A DNA stretch of 64,000 nt from Patiria miniata (Eukaryota; Echinodermata; Asteroidea; Valvatida; Asterinidae): positions 682,001 to 746,000 of the forward strand of contig NW_024037065.1 of the NCBI RefSeq assembly GCF_015706575.1, given 5' to 3'. Positions 34,108 through 44,204 of the stretch are shown here, one piece after another. How positions within the stretch are numbered: position 1 is the first letter of the stretch; every line of letters starts with the position of its first letter. The notes below the pieces were generated by a model, which searched no databases, was not told the origin of the DNA, and saw only the letters and a list, made by a program, of their open reading frames with translations. The position numbers and the translations under genes were made by a program.

Positions 34108-36938
34108 ATGCCATGTAATGCAAGTTGTGCTTGTTGTAAGAGGTTGGGAATTGAGTTATGTAAGTGTCTGTGTTGTAATGAACTATCTTTTTGTCAACAG
34201 AAAATGAAGGTCTATAAGAAGAAAACCACTTGCAGGGCTACCTTGTGGCATGAGAGACAAGACAGGAAGAAGGAGTATGTGTTACCCTTGTCTGTTACGT
34301 CTGTTATCCTTCACTCTCATGTTACATCTCATACCTTCCCTTCAGTGTGTACCCATGTTACCCCTACATGCAACATTCCATTTCCAGTAATGACTCCTTC
34401 GGGAGAAAATGGTCAGACTCCTTCAGGAGAAAATGCTCAGATGATGCCTCCTAGTGGAGAAAAAGATCAGAAAATGCCTCCTAGTGGAGAGAATGCTCAG
34501 ATAATGCCTCCTAGTGGAGAACATGCTCAGACAATGCCTCCTAGTGGAGAAAATGCTCAGACTCCTTTGGGAGAAAATTCTCAGACAATGGCCCTTAGTG
34601 GACAAAATGATCAGAAAATGCCTCCTAGTGGAGAAAATGTTCAGAAAATGCCTCCTAGTAGAGAAAATGCTCAGAAAATGTCTCCTAGTGGAGAAAATGC
34701 TCAGAAAATGTCTCCTAGTGGAGAAAATGCTCAGAAAATGCCTCAATCAAAGTTTCAAATGAAGTCAGAATCAAAAGACAAAGACTTGAAGAAGTTAAGA
34801 ATGAAGACAATGAGTATTATGAGACTAGTTCAGCAGAATGCATTGCAAAAGTTGAAGATCAGGGGTCAGACATGCTGCAGCAGAAATAGAGTATTAGAGT
34901 GTGTTATAGTGTATTACAGAGACGAGAGAAAAGTTGTAAAACCAAACAGAAAGAAAATGCGAAGAAGTGCATGTAAAAAGGATTATCATAGGTCAAGGAA
35001 TGGCAAGGTTGTGGAAATGCGTATGAGTAAGGAACATAGAAGGAACCATGAGAAAGCACAGCACAATGTAAAAAGTCACACTAGAAGATGCTTGAGTTAT
35101 GTCATAAAGAATATGCAGAAGAGAGAAAAATGCAAATGTAAGCAAAATAGGAGAAGTGAGTGTGAACAGATTTCTGTCATGAAAAGTAAATGTTCAGATG
35201 CAGTAAAGCAGAAAGGTAAGGGAAAGTCTTTTTATAAGAGAGTTGTTGTGGATGACAAAGAGGCAAAGAATGTCAATTGTGTGAAGGAAAGAGAAGTTAA
35301 GCAGTGCTGGGTATGTGATAAATTGTTTGGTCGAGATGAAAGAGCTGTGCAGTGTGACTCGTGCAACATTGTTTATCATGTGAACTGTTTGGGGTTTTCA
35401 AAGATGGAATCTCTTTTGGCAAGTAAGGCAGTATCGTGGTTGTGTCGGAAATGTGGGCAATGTACTTATACTGAATGTTTGTTGTATGATCTTGGCATTC
35501 CTGCAGATGTGAACAAATATGAGATACTCAACATGGATGATGTACCTGTCAAGTCATGTACTGAAGGTCTTTCCGGTAGAGAAGATAACATTGACATTTC
35601 AGTGATAAATGGAACTGAAGGTAAGGGACAGATAGGAACGATGAAGTATGTAATAGTGGATGACATGGGTTGCAGACAAGGTTCAAATACAGATCAAAAA
35701 CAGGGCATAGTGAAGCAAACAGGAGGATACTCTTTGCGGAACAAGAAAAGTAGTAATGTTGATAGTGGTTCTAATACTGGAAAGGAAAAGAATGAGGGAA
35801 ATCAGGTAAAAACACAGAAGGCAAGTCGTAAATGTGTCGGGCAATGTGCAGAGCAAAATGGTGTAAAGAGAAATGAAGAGACTTCAAAAACATTACCTAT
35901 TGCTAGATATGGACTTCGAAGCAAGAAACAGGTGTTAACACAAAATGAAAAAGATATTAGTGATGAGAAAATGAAGTCAAAAAGAAAAGTTGAAGATGGT
36001 GTTGAAAATTCTGTTGAATGTACTGACTGTAGGAAAAAGCTGAAAGTCGTTCCTCAAAGAGATAATTCAGAGAGAATACATGAAGCTGATGGGGGAAATG
36101 AAAAATGGACTGATCGTAAAAGCATTTGTTGCACTAAAATACAAAAGGTACAAGAGAATAAGGATATCAGTTTCATTCAAGGTAGTTTCCATCAAGGTGA
36201 TCTTAGATTTGGCGAGCTAGCTGGTAGACAATGTGTTTGTATGAGCCTGTGCGGAATCCTCTTTAGCAAAATTAAGCCTTTGAACTCGTGGTGTAACAAA
36301 GACGTGGATTTTGTGTTGAATAGTGGCAATGAATTGTACTGTTGTTTGTCTCGTAGCTCTACAATGATGGATGAATATTTGTTAATCAGCGAGTTGCCTG
36401 ATGAAATTGATGCTTTCGGTAAACATTTTCACATGAAGATTGATGAATCTGTTTGTGGTAGTTTTGGAGAAGAAACACATCTGATTGAATTTAATATGAT
36501 TCCAATGAGTTGTGCAGTGGAACAGACAGTGCAGAAGTATTGTGCATGTTTTATTTGCTTCAAAGGGAACACATTTTCAGTAATCGCTCATAAAGGAAAG
36601 TATTATATTTTTGATTCACATTCTAGAAATCAGTATGGACATCAGGACAGTGAAGGAAGAAGTTTGGTCAAATGTGTATCATCATGGCAAGGTGTGTACA
36701 GGTATTGTACTGAACTTGGAAAATCTATGAATGTCAGTGATCATGAACAGTTTGAAATTACAGGTGTTACTGTCTGGGTAGATGATGATCTCAGTATCTG
36801 TGGTTGTGATGAGACTCTCAAGGGTACATGTAGCTCCAGTAGTACTGTACAGATAAACAAAGACGTTGAACATGATGTAGAAATCATACAGACTAATCAA
36901 CCTGTCAATTTAAAGTTTGTTCCATTGGTTTATGACCA
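34108..36938 (+). CDS. Helentron polyprotein copy 2, N-terminal part (split by an LTR element)
   Basis: The open frame encodes a Cys-rich start, a repeat of about ten to twelve 10-residue units (consensus MPPSGENAQK, 34400-34745), a basic region, a PHD finger (35303-35470; CWVCD, CDSC, YHVNC, CRKCG), a linker with GGYSLRNKK, and the C76-like protease (36170-36830; QGDLRF, RQCVCMS, FDSHSR). From the PHD finger on it parallels copy 1. The frame then runs into the LTR inserted at 36939. A strong acceptor-like TTTTTGTCAACAG ends at 34200, just before an in-frame ATG at 34204, so the first 31 codons may be intronic and the true start could be 34204. The sequence was open when the LTR element arrived. 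Confidence 0.9.
34400..34745 (+). repeat. 30-bp tandem repeat inside Helentron copy 2
   Basis: Units of AAAATGCCTCCTAGTGGAG plus 11 further bases are repeated about eleven times, mostly in frame, giving the Pro/Ser/Gly/Glu decapeptide. Two units are shortened. The equivalent part of copy 1 lies outside the window. Confidence 0.9.
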
Positions 36939-37302
36939 TGTAGTGCTTCACGGTGTATCTACACGTGCGTCAGGAGCGTGAACCGAGACGGTGCTTGCCG
37001 CGGCCGACTTCACTTCTTACGGGTCCGAATTCCTCGTAAAAAGACAAGCCCGCAGGATTACTGTTAATCCCAGGCTTGAGTCCGATCCGGCAACTTGGGT
37101 CTCGAACGCAAAGGAGACGGATTGGTGCAGAAACACGAGAACACTAGAAGTTCTAGAAGAGTTTTGGTAACAACCATGTGACAATGTTTCGACTGATCTA
37201 AGATGGCGGCGCCCACGAAAAACGATAAATTGATCATCGGTCACGTGACCGCATAATTCTGATACATTGATTAGTACGGGTGAAATATCAACTGGCACTA
37301 CA
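36939..37302 (-). repeat. LTR (3' LTR of the minus-strand element)
   Basis: The LTR is 364 bases and bounded by TGTAGTG and CACTACA, so each LTR has 7-base inverted ends. It is identical to 46901-47264 as far as I can read. Confidence 0.95.
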
Positions 37303-37325
37303 CTCCTCCCACTTTTCTTCTTTGG
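37303..37325 (-). other. Polypurine tract of the LTR element
   Basis: On the minus strand a purine run ending GTGGGAGGAG directly abuts the LTR, as expected for plus-strand priming in LTR retrotransposons. Confidence 0.75.
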
Positions 37326-37518
37326 ATGATGGTGTGGGGGGCTCTTAACATAAGTTAGTGAAAAATACAAGTATTACTAATACTAAACATGGAAAAACAC
37401 TACATATTAAACCCAACACTAAATAAGTGCCATTCCTTCTAACTGAAGGAAAGCATTGGTAGAGGTTCATATTGCTCCCTCTACAGCGGCAAAGGCTGAG
37501 AGAGTTCTATGTCCTGTT

Positions 37519-38769
37519 TCAGTGGAAGAATGCCCTCGCGTTTGTTTCAGTTAGTTCAAGAACTTCTTCCGGTGAGATGTCTCCAAGAATGGTGGCCACC
37601 GCCTCAGCTGTGTAGTCAAGTAGAGATGGGGCATTCAGTTTCTTGCCAACTGGGGGGAAGTAAGGTGCATCGGTCTCCAGGAGCAGCTTGTTCCTTGGAA
37701 CTGACTTCAGGGCAGCCCTCTGTCGACTGTTGAAGCTGTTCGCCATGTTACTTATGCTGAAGTGGGTACTGGGGAAGGATTCCAGCCACTGCTGGACTAC
37801 CTCTGTGGTGCTGGAGAAACAGTGCAGCTGGATCTTCTGACTTCCCTTGATGATCGGTGTTATGACGTCTAAGCATCGCATGTAGGCCTCTACTCCAGTG
37901 ACGTCGTCTCGCATACCGCGGATGTGGAGAGTCAGGACTCTTGACGGAGGTAGGCCAGTCAGGAGATCTCGGAGTTGCCTCTCTTGTAGGTGCCAAAGGT
38001 CAGAGGTCACCGAATGGTCCAAACCAACCTCGCCTAGTCCGCTGACTGAAGGATGCTGGCTCAAGGACTTCACCCTTTGTCTCTCCTTGCGTGTCAAGAT
38101 TATCTTTGGATGAGCGCCAATCATCACTGTGAATCCTTGCTGGGTCAGAGCTGTTATTTCTTTCTCCGAAGGCAATGTCTTTTGATCACAGAAGACCGCT
38201 ATGGCTCCCGACAGCAGAGTCGTATAGCCCTTGTCTGGCTGTTGGGGAAATGCCTGTTCAATAGCCGCCAGATTAGTCAACGGAATCCTGGGACCTCTGG
38301 CCGACAATCTGTCAAGATGGAAGTGGCTATCGAAGCTGCGGATGAGGGTCTTCTCCACCTTCTTGTATGGGGCACTTCCTGTGGATCCCGAATGCGGGAT
38401 CTGTTTCTCGTCCTGCTGCAGGCCTTCCTGTCTGGGGCTGGGGGGAATTTGCTCCAATGATGCTTGGATGCTAGTGGATGTCTCCGAAGAACGGCGGAGT
38501 CCGGTAGATGGATACCGTCGTCTAAGCTCCCCCATCCCTTGAGGCGATATTTCTCCTGCCAATACCAGTAAGCACCTCCAGTGAGACAATGCTGCCACAC
38601 TGTTGACGGGGTGCAGGGAAAATTCCTCCAGCACTGGCCACCCTGCCACTCGGCACATTCCTACCATGGCACTCCTTTGTTCTGGTGTGCCACCCCGGCT
38701 TGATGACATCTCTGTTGTTGATGAGGTCAACCATGTCCTGCAGGGTTCTACTCTCTCCAAGTGCCTCAT
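37519..38769 (-). CDS. TatD-family metallonuclease-like ORF of the LTR element
   Basis: The 416-residue frame has, in its last two thirds, the TatD hydrolase series: DSHFHLDRL (metal-binding HxH), GEVGLDHS, LHIRG, LHCFSS and ETDAPYFPP. TatD proteins are metal-dependent 3'-5' nucleases. The first third is Ser/Pro-rich without a recognised domain and overlaps the neighbouring ORF in another frame. It sits between the pol region and the 3' LTR, where Ty3/Gypsy elements sometimes carry an extra gene. Capture of a host TATDN-type gene is inference. Confidence 0.8.
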   Translation of the reverse strand: MRHLERVEPCRTWLTSSTTEMSSSRGGTPEQRSAMVGMCRVAGWPVLEEFSLHPVNSVAALSHWRCLLVLAGEISPQGMGELRRRYPSTGLRRSSETSTSIQASLEQIPPSPRQEGLQQDEKQIPHSGSTGSAPYKKVEKTLIRSFDSHFHLDRLSARGPRIPLTNLAAIEQAFPQQPDKGYTTLLSGAIAVFCDQKTLPSEKEITALTQQGFTVMIGAHPKIILTRKERQRVKSLSQHPSVSGLGEVGLDHSVTSDLWHLQERQLRDLLTGLPPSRVLTLHIRGMRDDVTGVEAYMRCLDVITPIIKGSQKIQLHCFSSTTEVVQQWLESFPSTHFSISNMANSFNSRQRAALKSVPRNKLLLETDAPYFPPVGKKLNAPSLLDYTAEAVATILGDISPEEVLELTETNARAFFH

Positions 38770-39886
38770 GCACCATCTCCCTCAGGCATTCCACTCGCGT
38801 GCGAGCGAGCCCATCGTTCTCGGCTTGGTAATAGTCGAAAACAGCTGGTGCGTGGTCTTCTTCTACGTGCTTCTTCATGTAGAAGGTTGTGGCTGAGCAC
38901 CATGAGAACTGGCATGTCATGAGCCTTCTCTTCCCACAGCGTGGCCTTGGTTGCCTGCTTGTTGACTGGCAGTCTGTACTGCTTGATGATTTTGGATAGG
39001 CCCGTTTTCTGGACCGTTCTCCCTGCTGTTCCCTGTGGCAGGAGTGCCTTCCTCGGTCCGGTACTCTGTGTTTTTCCTGTGGTGCTGCAACAGTCCCTGT
39101 CTGCGCTTCACCTGGCTTGGGCCTTATTTCCACGAATGGCTCCCTGGGGCTCGGTGAGGTGTCTCGCGTGTGCTGAGAACCTGTCCTTGTGGAAATTACG
39201 AGGTTCCTTTCTTGGGACCACTGACGTTTCGGACGCTCGTCCTCACTCTCTGATGGAGAAGAAACACAAACCTCCATAGTATCCCTAGTGAGTTGCACGC
39301 AACGGCTAGGGTTACCGACTGTGGTGGTCCAACGAGGTCTCTCGATACCGTATGCGGTATCTACTGTGCTGGTACCGGATGCGGTACATGGCACACTCAC
39401 GGTTAGCTGACTTCTCACAGGAGGCCCAGATACGGTGCCCACTGTGAGGGTCCTTGCTGAGGGGTCGAGGGATTTACTGACTTCCGCATGGGTGAGGTCC
39501 ATCCGTTTCCTCGCCGTATGGGTTACCTGTCGGACAAAGTAGATGTTAGCGTCCACCCAGTTAGTGTCAAGGAGACTTTTCCCAACAAACACCTCAGCTT
39601 CCTTGGCTGCTGCTCTGAGCCACTTGGTATCTTCTCTCCTCCGGGCAATGCCAACTTGCATCCTGATGCAGCTCTTCAGTTCACCCCCTGCTACTCCCGC
39701 CGCATAGAGTTTCCTCATTAGCTGTCTTGCATCAAGGAGGTTCCGGGATTTTGTAGCAATCTCGATGTCTAGACAAGTATGCTTGTCCAGCGTCGCCCGG
39801 CTAGTCTGCAGGCCGGCCATGTCCTGAAAATCAGAAAGAGCAAAGACATTATTTACAGTTTGGGGACACCTTTGCATTCTAGACAC
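38522..39886 (-). CDS. Accessory ORF of the LTR element, with a zinc-finger-like motif
   Basis: The 454-residue frame starts inside the end of the pol ORF and overlaps the TatD ORF. The N-terminal 150 residues are charged and helical-looking, the middle is Arg/Ser/Pro-rich, and a C2H2-like CQFSWC...HVEEDH motif lies near residue 330. I do not recognise the family. It may be expressed with the TatD part, but how is not visible. Confidence 0.65.
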   Translation of the reverse strand: MSRMQRCPQTVNNVFALSDFQDMAGLQTSRATLDKHTCLDIEIATKSRNLLDARQLMRKLYAAGVAGGELKSCIRMQVGIARRREDTKWLRAAAKEAEVFVGKSLLDTNWVDANIYFVRQVTHTARKRMDLTHAEVSKSLDPSARTLTVGTVSGPPVRSQLTVSVPCTASGTSTVDTAYGIERPRWTTTVGNPSRCVQLTRDTMEVCVSSPSESEDERPKRQWSQERNLVISTRTGSQHTRDTSPSPREPFVEIRPKPGEAQTGTVAAPQEKHRVPDRGRHSCHREQQGERSRKRAYPKSSSSTDCQSTSRQPRPRCGKRRLMTCQFSWCSATTFYMKKHVEEDHAPAVFDYYQAENDGLARTRVECLREMVHEALGESRTLQDMVDLINNRDVIKPGWHTRTKECHGRNVPSGRVASAGGIFPAPRQQCGSIVSLEVLTGIGRRNIASRDGGA

Positions 39887-42800
39887 TTATATTTGTCGAT
39901 GTCCAGAGCATCCGATGGAGCTATATTGATGCACGATCCATGATACCAGGTGTCGCAATAATCACACTGTATCATGAATCGCCCATCCCAAGGTTGCTTG
40001 CATACACAGTAGGTGTCGGTTTGTGTGTTGTTGGGAGTTGCTGAGTTAGTGTCAGGGGCTTTGTAGTTTATGATCCATGCCGGAAGTTGCCTGTCGCGGC
40101 AGAGCTTCATCCTGTCATGGTTCACCACCATGACCTTGTTTCTCATCTGCACTCTGAAGAGATAGGGTGTTATTCTCTCCCTAATGACTCCTGGGCCTTT
40201 CCAGGGGGCACTCAACTTTTTGCACTTCCCCTTAATGGCCGTATTATCCAAGACATACACATGATCCCCTTCCTGGTAAGGTTTCTCCAGGATCCTCAGG
40301 TCATAGTTTCTTTTCATTTTTCGTTGATTCTCCTTGAGGTTCTCACGGGCAATCTGATGACTGTCTTGGAGTGACTTGACCAACTTCGGGATGTACTGAC
40401 TGACACCCAGATCCTCCTCTTGTGTAGCGGATGAAAACATCAGGTCTGCTGGCATGTTTATCTCCCGTCCCAACATCATCCGATTGGGAGTCTGGCCGGT
40501 GCTCCTGTTCACCGTGGCTCTTATAGCTCCGGCTAACTGAGGTATGAAGACATCCCAATCATCCTGTCTCTTTCCGACAAAGCAGCGGGTGGCATCCATG
40601 ATTGTACGGTTGTACCGCTCTACCTGGCCATTCGCAGAAGGCCTGTAGGGTGTTGTCCGCTTTTTGTGGATTTGTAGAACACGGCAGAGAGCAGAAAACA
40701 GTTCGCTCTCGAAGTTTCGACCTTGATCCGAAAATATGTTCAATGGGACACCGAACCTGGAAAAGAATGAGTTGACCGCTGCCTGGGCTGTCACTTCTGC
40801 TGTCTGTGATGGTAGAGGTACAATCTCCACCCATTTGGTGAACTGGTCAACCATCACCAGTATATTCTCATTCCCTTGTTTGGTCTTGGGTAGTGGGCCC
40901 ATAAAGTCGATGTGAACGCGTTCCATGGGGACACCTGCGTGGTACTCAATGAGCCTGTGCCTGTTCTTACGGTTTGGTTTCTTGTTCCGGTTACATGTCT
41001 CACACGACATGACATACCTTTCGACTTCTGTTCCCATACCATACCAGTAGAACTTCTCCTTCACCCGAAATTTTGTGCGTTTGATTCCTTGATGGCCTGC
41101 AGATGGTAAATCATGGTGTAACCGTAGGGCAGCCTCTCTTAAACCTTGTGGCAGGATTAAGTATTCCTGGTCGCTGTCCTTAGCCTTAATGAACAGAATG
41201 CTGTTCCGCAAGTGGAGACGATCTCTGTTAATCCAGTAGAACTTGGCTGCAGCACTGGATGAAAACAGCTTTCCCTCTGAAGGCTGAATTTTCTCCTTTA
41301 GCCAGCTGATAGCTATGCCCAGATCTGGATCCTTGATTTGTTCCTGTTCGATTTCCTCTGCTGACAGACCCCAGACACTTTCCTTCTTGTCCCCTAACTC
41401 TACTACCATGATCTTGGTTCCCTCCTCTGAGAGGATATTCACTTGTGAGGTTATTGTACCATCAGGAAATCTGTGTATCACTGTTTCTAGTGTGGGTGTT
41501 TCTGGTTGCATTTTGCCTCCAGGGTCCCAGACGCGGGACGAGGCTAAGTCACTACTCTCCTCCGCTGCGAAGAGAGTGGCCCGTTGGCAGCGGGAGATAG
41601 GCACCACATCGTCTACCTCCTCGATGAAGCTTGACCACTGCGTGTGGGCCTTAGTGCAGTATGAGCACCCTCCACATGGTAGATCCTTCAATTCTACTCC
41701 GTGGATGAAGTGACTATCTGATGTATCTCCCGTTCGCGAGAGTGCATCAGCATTGCTATGAAGGCTCCCTCGACGATGCTTAAGAGTCATATTGTACTGG
41801 CTCAGTTCCTCAATCCACCGGGCCAGTTGACCTTGGGGTTCCTTGAACCTTAACAGCCACGTTAGGCTGTTGTGGTCCGTGCGAACAGTGAACGGTTTCC
41901 CCAGAAGGTGGTGTCGAAATTGGCGTGTGAGCCTCACAATGGCTAGTAGTTCTTGACGAGTTGTGCAGTAGCGTCTCTGCTCAGGAGTTAAGGCGTAACT
42001 CGCATAGGCGACAACTCTTTCCTGGCCGTCCTGGACTTGTATCAACTCTCCACCGATGGCTATGTTCGACGCATCAGTGTCCAGGATAAATTCATCGTGC
42101 GCGTTAGGCAGAGCAAGGACAGGCGGTTGCATCATCTTGTCTCTTAGGGCATTGAAGGCTGTCTCCTGCTCCTCCTCCCAACGGAATTCTTTGCGTCCTG
42201 TGATGGCATACAATGGAACCGCGAGTTCCGCAAAGTCGGGGATGAAGGCTCTGTGGTAATTCACAAAGCCTAGGAATCGCTCGACATCCTTGGTGTTTTG
42301 AGGTGTTGACCAGGACTTCACTGCACGTATATCTGCGTCTGAGATTGCAATGGAGTTTTCGTTGACAATTCTACCCAAGAATTCCACCTTTTTTGAACAG
42401 AAGGCACACTTTTTGGGTTTGAGTTTAAGTCCGTGCTGTCTGAAGCGCTCTAGTGCCTCAGCCAGATTGTGGAGATGCTCCTGGAAGTTACTTCCTAGGA
42501 TGACAATATCATCTAGGAATGCCAAGGCAGTTTTCCAATTCAAGCCTCTGAGAATTAGGATGATTACTCTGGAAAACGTGGAAGGACTATTGCAGAGGCC
42601 AAATGGCATTTTGGTGAACTCAAATAAGCCATATTTGGTGATGAATGCCGTCTTTTTGCGATCCTCTTTACGCAAGTTGACCTGCCAGTATCCCCAGATA
42701 GCATCAAGTTTCGAGAACCAACGGTTTCCCGATAATGTGTCAACACAGTCTTCGACCAGTGGGAGAGGGTAAACGTCCTTAACAGTTATGTTATTGAGGG

Positions 42801-42960
42801 CCCTATAGTCAACGCAAAAGCGGACTGTACCGTCCCTCTTTCTAACTAAAACGGGCGGAGATGCCCATTCAGAGACCGAAGGTTGGATGACTCCAGCCTC
42901 TAGCATTTTGTCCAGCTCTTTCTCCTCCTCTCCAGCAAACTGAACTGGCGTTCGTCTCAT
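39853..42960 (-). CDS. pol: Pol of the LTR element: RT, RNase H, integrase and C-terminal PHD finger
   Basis: The 1,035-residue frame contains reverse transcriptase (FCVDYRALN, FLDDIVILG), RNase H (DTDASNIAIGG, RTDHNSLTWLL), an integrase with HHCC zinc region and DDE core (IDFMGPLP, FSDQGRNFES, NGQVERYNRT), a GPY/F-like module, and at the end a PHD finger (YCVCKQPWDG, CDYCDTWYHGSC, CLEC). The order RT-RH-IN places it in Ty3/Gypsy. The terminal PHD occupies the place where chromoviruses have a chromodomain. Confidence 0.95.
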   Translation of the reverse strand: MRRTPVQFAGEEEKELDKMLEAGVIQPSVSEWASPPVLVRKRDGTVRFCVDYRALNNITVKDVYPLPLVEDCVDTLSGNRWFSKLDAIWGYWQVNLRKEDRKKTAFITKYGLFEFTKMPFGLCNSPSTFSRVIILILRGLNWKTALAFLDDIVILGSNFQEHLHNLAEALERFRQHGLKLKPKKCAFCSKKVEFLGRIVNENSIAISDADIRAVKSWSTPQNTKDVERFLGFVNYHRAFIPDFAELAVPLYAITGRKEFRWEEEQETAFNALRDKMMQPPVLALPNAHDEFILDTDASNIAIGGELIQVQDGQERVVAYASYALTPEQRRYCTTRQELLAIVRLTRQFRHHLLGKPFTVRTDHNSLTWLLRFKEPQGQLARWIEELSQYNMTLKHRRGSLHSNADALSRTGDTSDSHFIHGVELKDLPCGGCSYCTKAHTQWSSFIEEVDDVVPISRCQRATLFAAEESSDLASSRVWDPGGKMQPETPTLETVIHRFPDGTITSQVNILSEEGTKIMVVELGDKKESVWGLSAEEIEQEQIKDPDLGIAISWLKEKIQPSEGKLFSSSAAAKFYWINRDRLHLRNSILFIKAKDSDQEYLILPQGLREAALRLHHDLPSAGHQGIKRTKFRVKEKFYWYGMGTEVERYVMSCETCNRNKKPNRKNRHRLIEYHAGVPMERVHIDFMGPLPKTKQGNENILVMVDQFTKWVEIVPLPSQTAEVTAQAAVNSFFSRFGVPLNIFSDQGRNFESELFSALCRVLQIHKKRTTPYRPSANGQVERYNRTIMDATRCFVGKRQDDWDVFIPQLAGAIRATVNRSTGQTPNRMMLGREINMPADLMFSSATQEEDLGVSQYIPKLVKSLQDSHQIARENLKENQRKMKRNYDLRILEKPYQEGDHVYVLDNTAIKGKCKKLSAPWKGPGVIRERITPYLFRVQMRNKVMVVNHDRMKLCRDRQLPAWIINYKAPDTNSATPNNTQTDTYCVCKQPWDGRFMIQCDYCDTWYHGSCINIAPSDALDIDKYKCLECKGVPKL

Positions 42961-43119
42961 TCGTTGCTTGATTGGTGGTGCGTCTCTAGTGTCAACGCCA
43001 TGTTCAATCTCTTTGACTGTCCCGATGTCATAGATATGAGATGCAAAGACATCAGAAAAGTTACAGATGACATCTCTCAGCTGACTGAACTGTTCTTCTG
43101 TAAGTTCTCCCTTGGACCT

Positions 43120-44175
43120 TTATAGCATGTCTCTCAGGTGTGCAGGTACATTCGCACATGGGTCATCAGCTAGCCCGAATGCGGAGCTAGTATTTCGAAT
43201 GTGTTTATCACCTACCGGTGCATGTGCGGCACTGGTTCCTTGTGAGTCTGTTTCTGACCCAGAAGCGGTGTCATGAATTTCAGGAAGTGCATCAGCTTCC
43301 ACAGCTTCTCCTACAGCCTGCCCAGGCTTCAACAACACAAAGCTGTTTGTGACGTTGGCAACATATAATGTTGGCCTGGCTTTACTGCGGTGTGCAGATC
43401 TTGGAATTACAAGATGCGAGTTTGGGAGTGGTTCTAGGACATAGTCCGGCATTGTCCCTTCTAGCTGACCAACAACCGCAGTGACAGAGTTTGGAGGGAT
43501 AACTCTCCTCTTTCCTACCATCACTCGGGACACCCTAGTTTCCCTGGGTTTGTTCCCAAACTGAATAGACACTGTGTCCTCTCCCAGCATCATGAGATTT
43601 GTCCCCATATCCATTTTCATAGTTCGGCTCCTGAAGAAATCAACCCCTAGCAACATATCATCCTCAATTGGGGCGACATGTATTATTTCATGATGTACCG
43701 TGGAGCCAATCCTGAAAGACACTGGGCCTATCTTGTACCCATTCATTGTTAAGTCTCTCCCAGCCATGTGAAATTTCATGTAAGAGAGTACCTTTGGTTT
43801 AGGATGTAATTTATTGAAAATACGATCCGACAGTATGGTAGATTCCGCCGCGGTGTCTATTACTGCCTCGATATGTTGGTCCTCTATTTGTACTGGTACA
43901 TGGTAAACTGCACTTGACTGGATTTGGTTGACAGTGACGATGTCTTCTATTGTCTCTGTAGGTGTCTTTGCAAATTCCGTATTGGCAGGGCATTCATCCC
44001 CTGCCATCTCGAAAATCGCATTTTCCCTTTCTTCGCTGATAATATCCCGATGCGGATATTCTGCCTCTGTTGTGTCCCGATGTGGTTTTTCTGTACTTTG
44101 ATGTGCATGGCTAACAACCTGGTGCGGTTGGTTATTTACTGTGGCAATAGGCGTGTAGCATAGTGGGGGGCTCAA
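43120..44175 (-). CDS. Protease region of the LTR element
   Basis: The 351-residue frame contains an aspartic protease signature (AVIDTAAEST, then MLLGVDFF downstream), as in retropepsins, and lies between gag and pol. A linker of about 160 bases separates it from the listed pol frame. Confidence 0.85.
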   Translation of the reverse strand: MSPPLCYTPIATVNNQPHQVVSHAHQSTEKPHRDTTEAEYPHRDIISEERENAIFEMAGDECPANTEFAKTPTETIEDIVTVNQIQSSAVYHVPVQIEDQHIEAVIDTAAESTILSDRIFNKLHPKPKVLSYMKFHMAGRDLTMNGYKIGPVSFRIGSTVHHEIIHVAPIEDDMLLGVDFFRSRTMKMDMGTNLMMLGEDTVSIQFGNKPRETRVSRVMVGKRRVIPPNSVTAVVGQLEGTMPDYVLEPLPNSHLVIPRSAHRSKARPTLYVANVTNSFVLLKPGQAVGEAVEADALPEIHDTASGSETDSQGTSAAHAPVGDKHIRNTSSAFGLADDPCANVPAHLRDML

Positions 44176-44204
44176 CAGATGCGGTGAGTCCTCCTGGCCG
44201 TAAT

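Noticed and set aside
34423-34762. Minus-strand repeat ORF (RRHFLSIFST units) and plus-strand MLRKCLLVEK ORF.
   Set aside because: Alternative-frame readings of the 30-bp tandem repeat. The Pro/Ser/Gly frame continues into the PHD and protease domains and is the real one.
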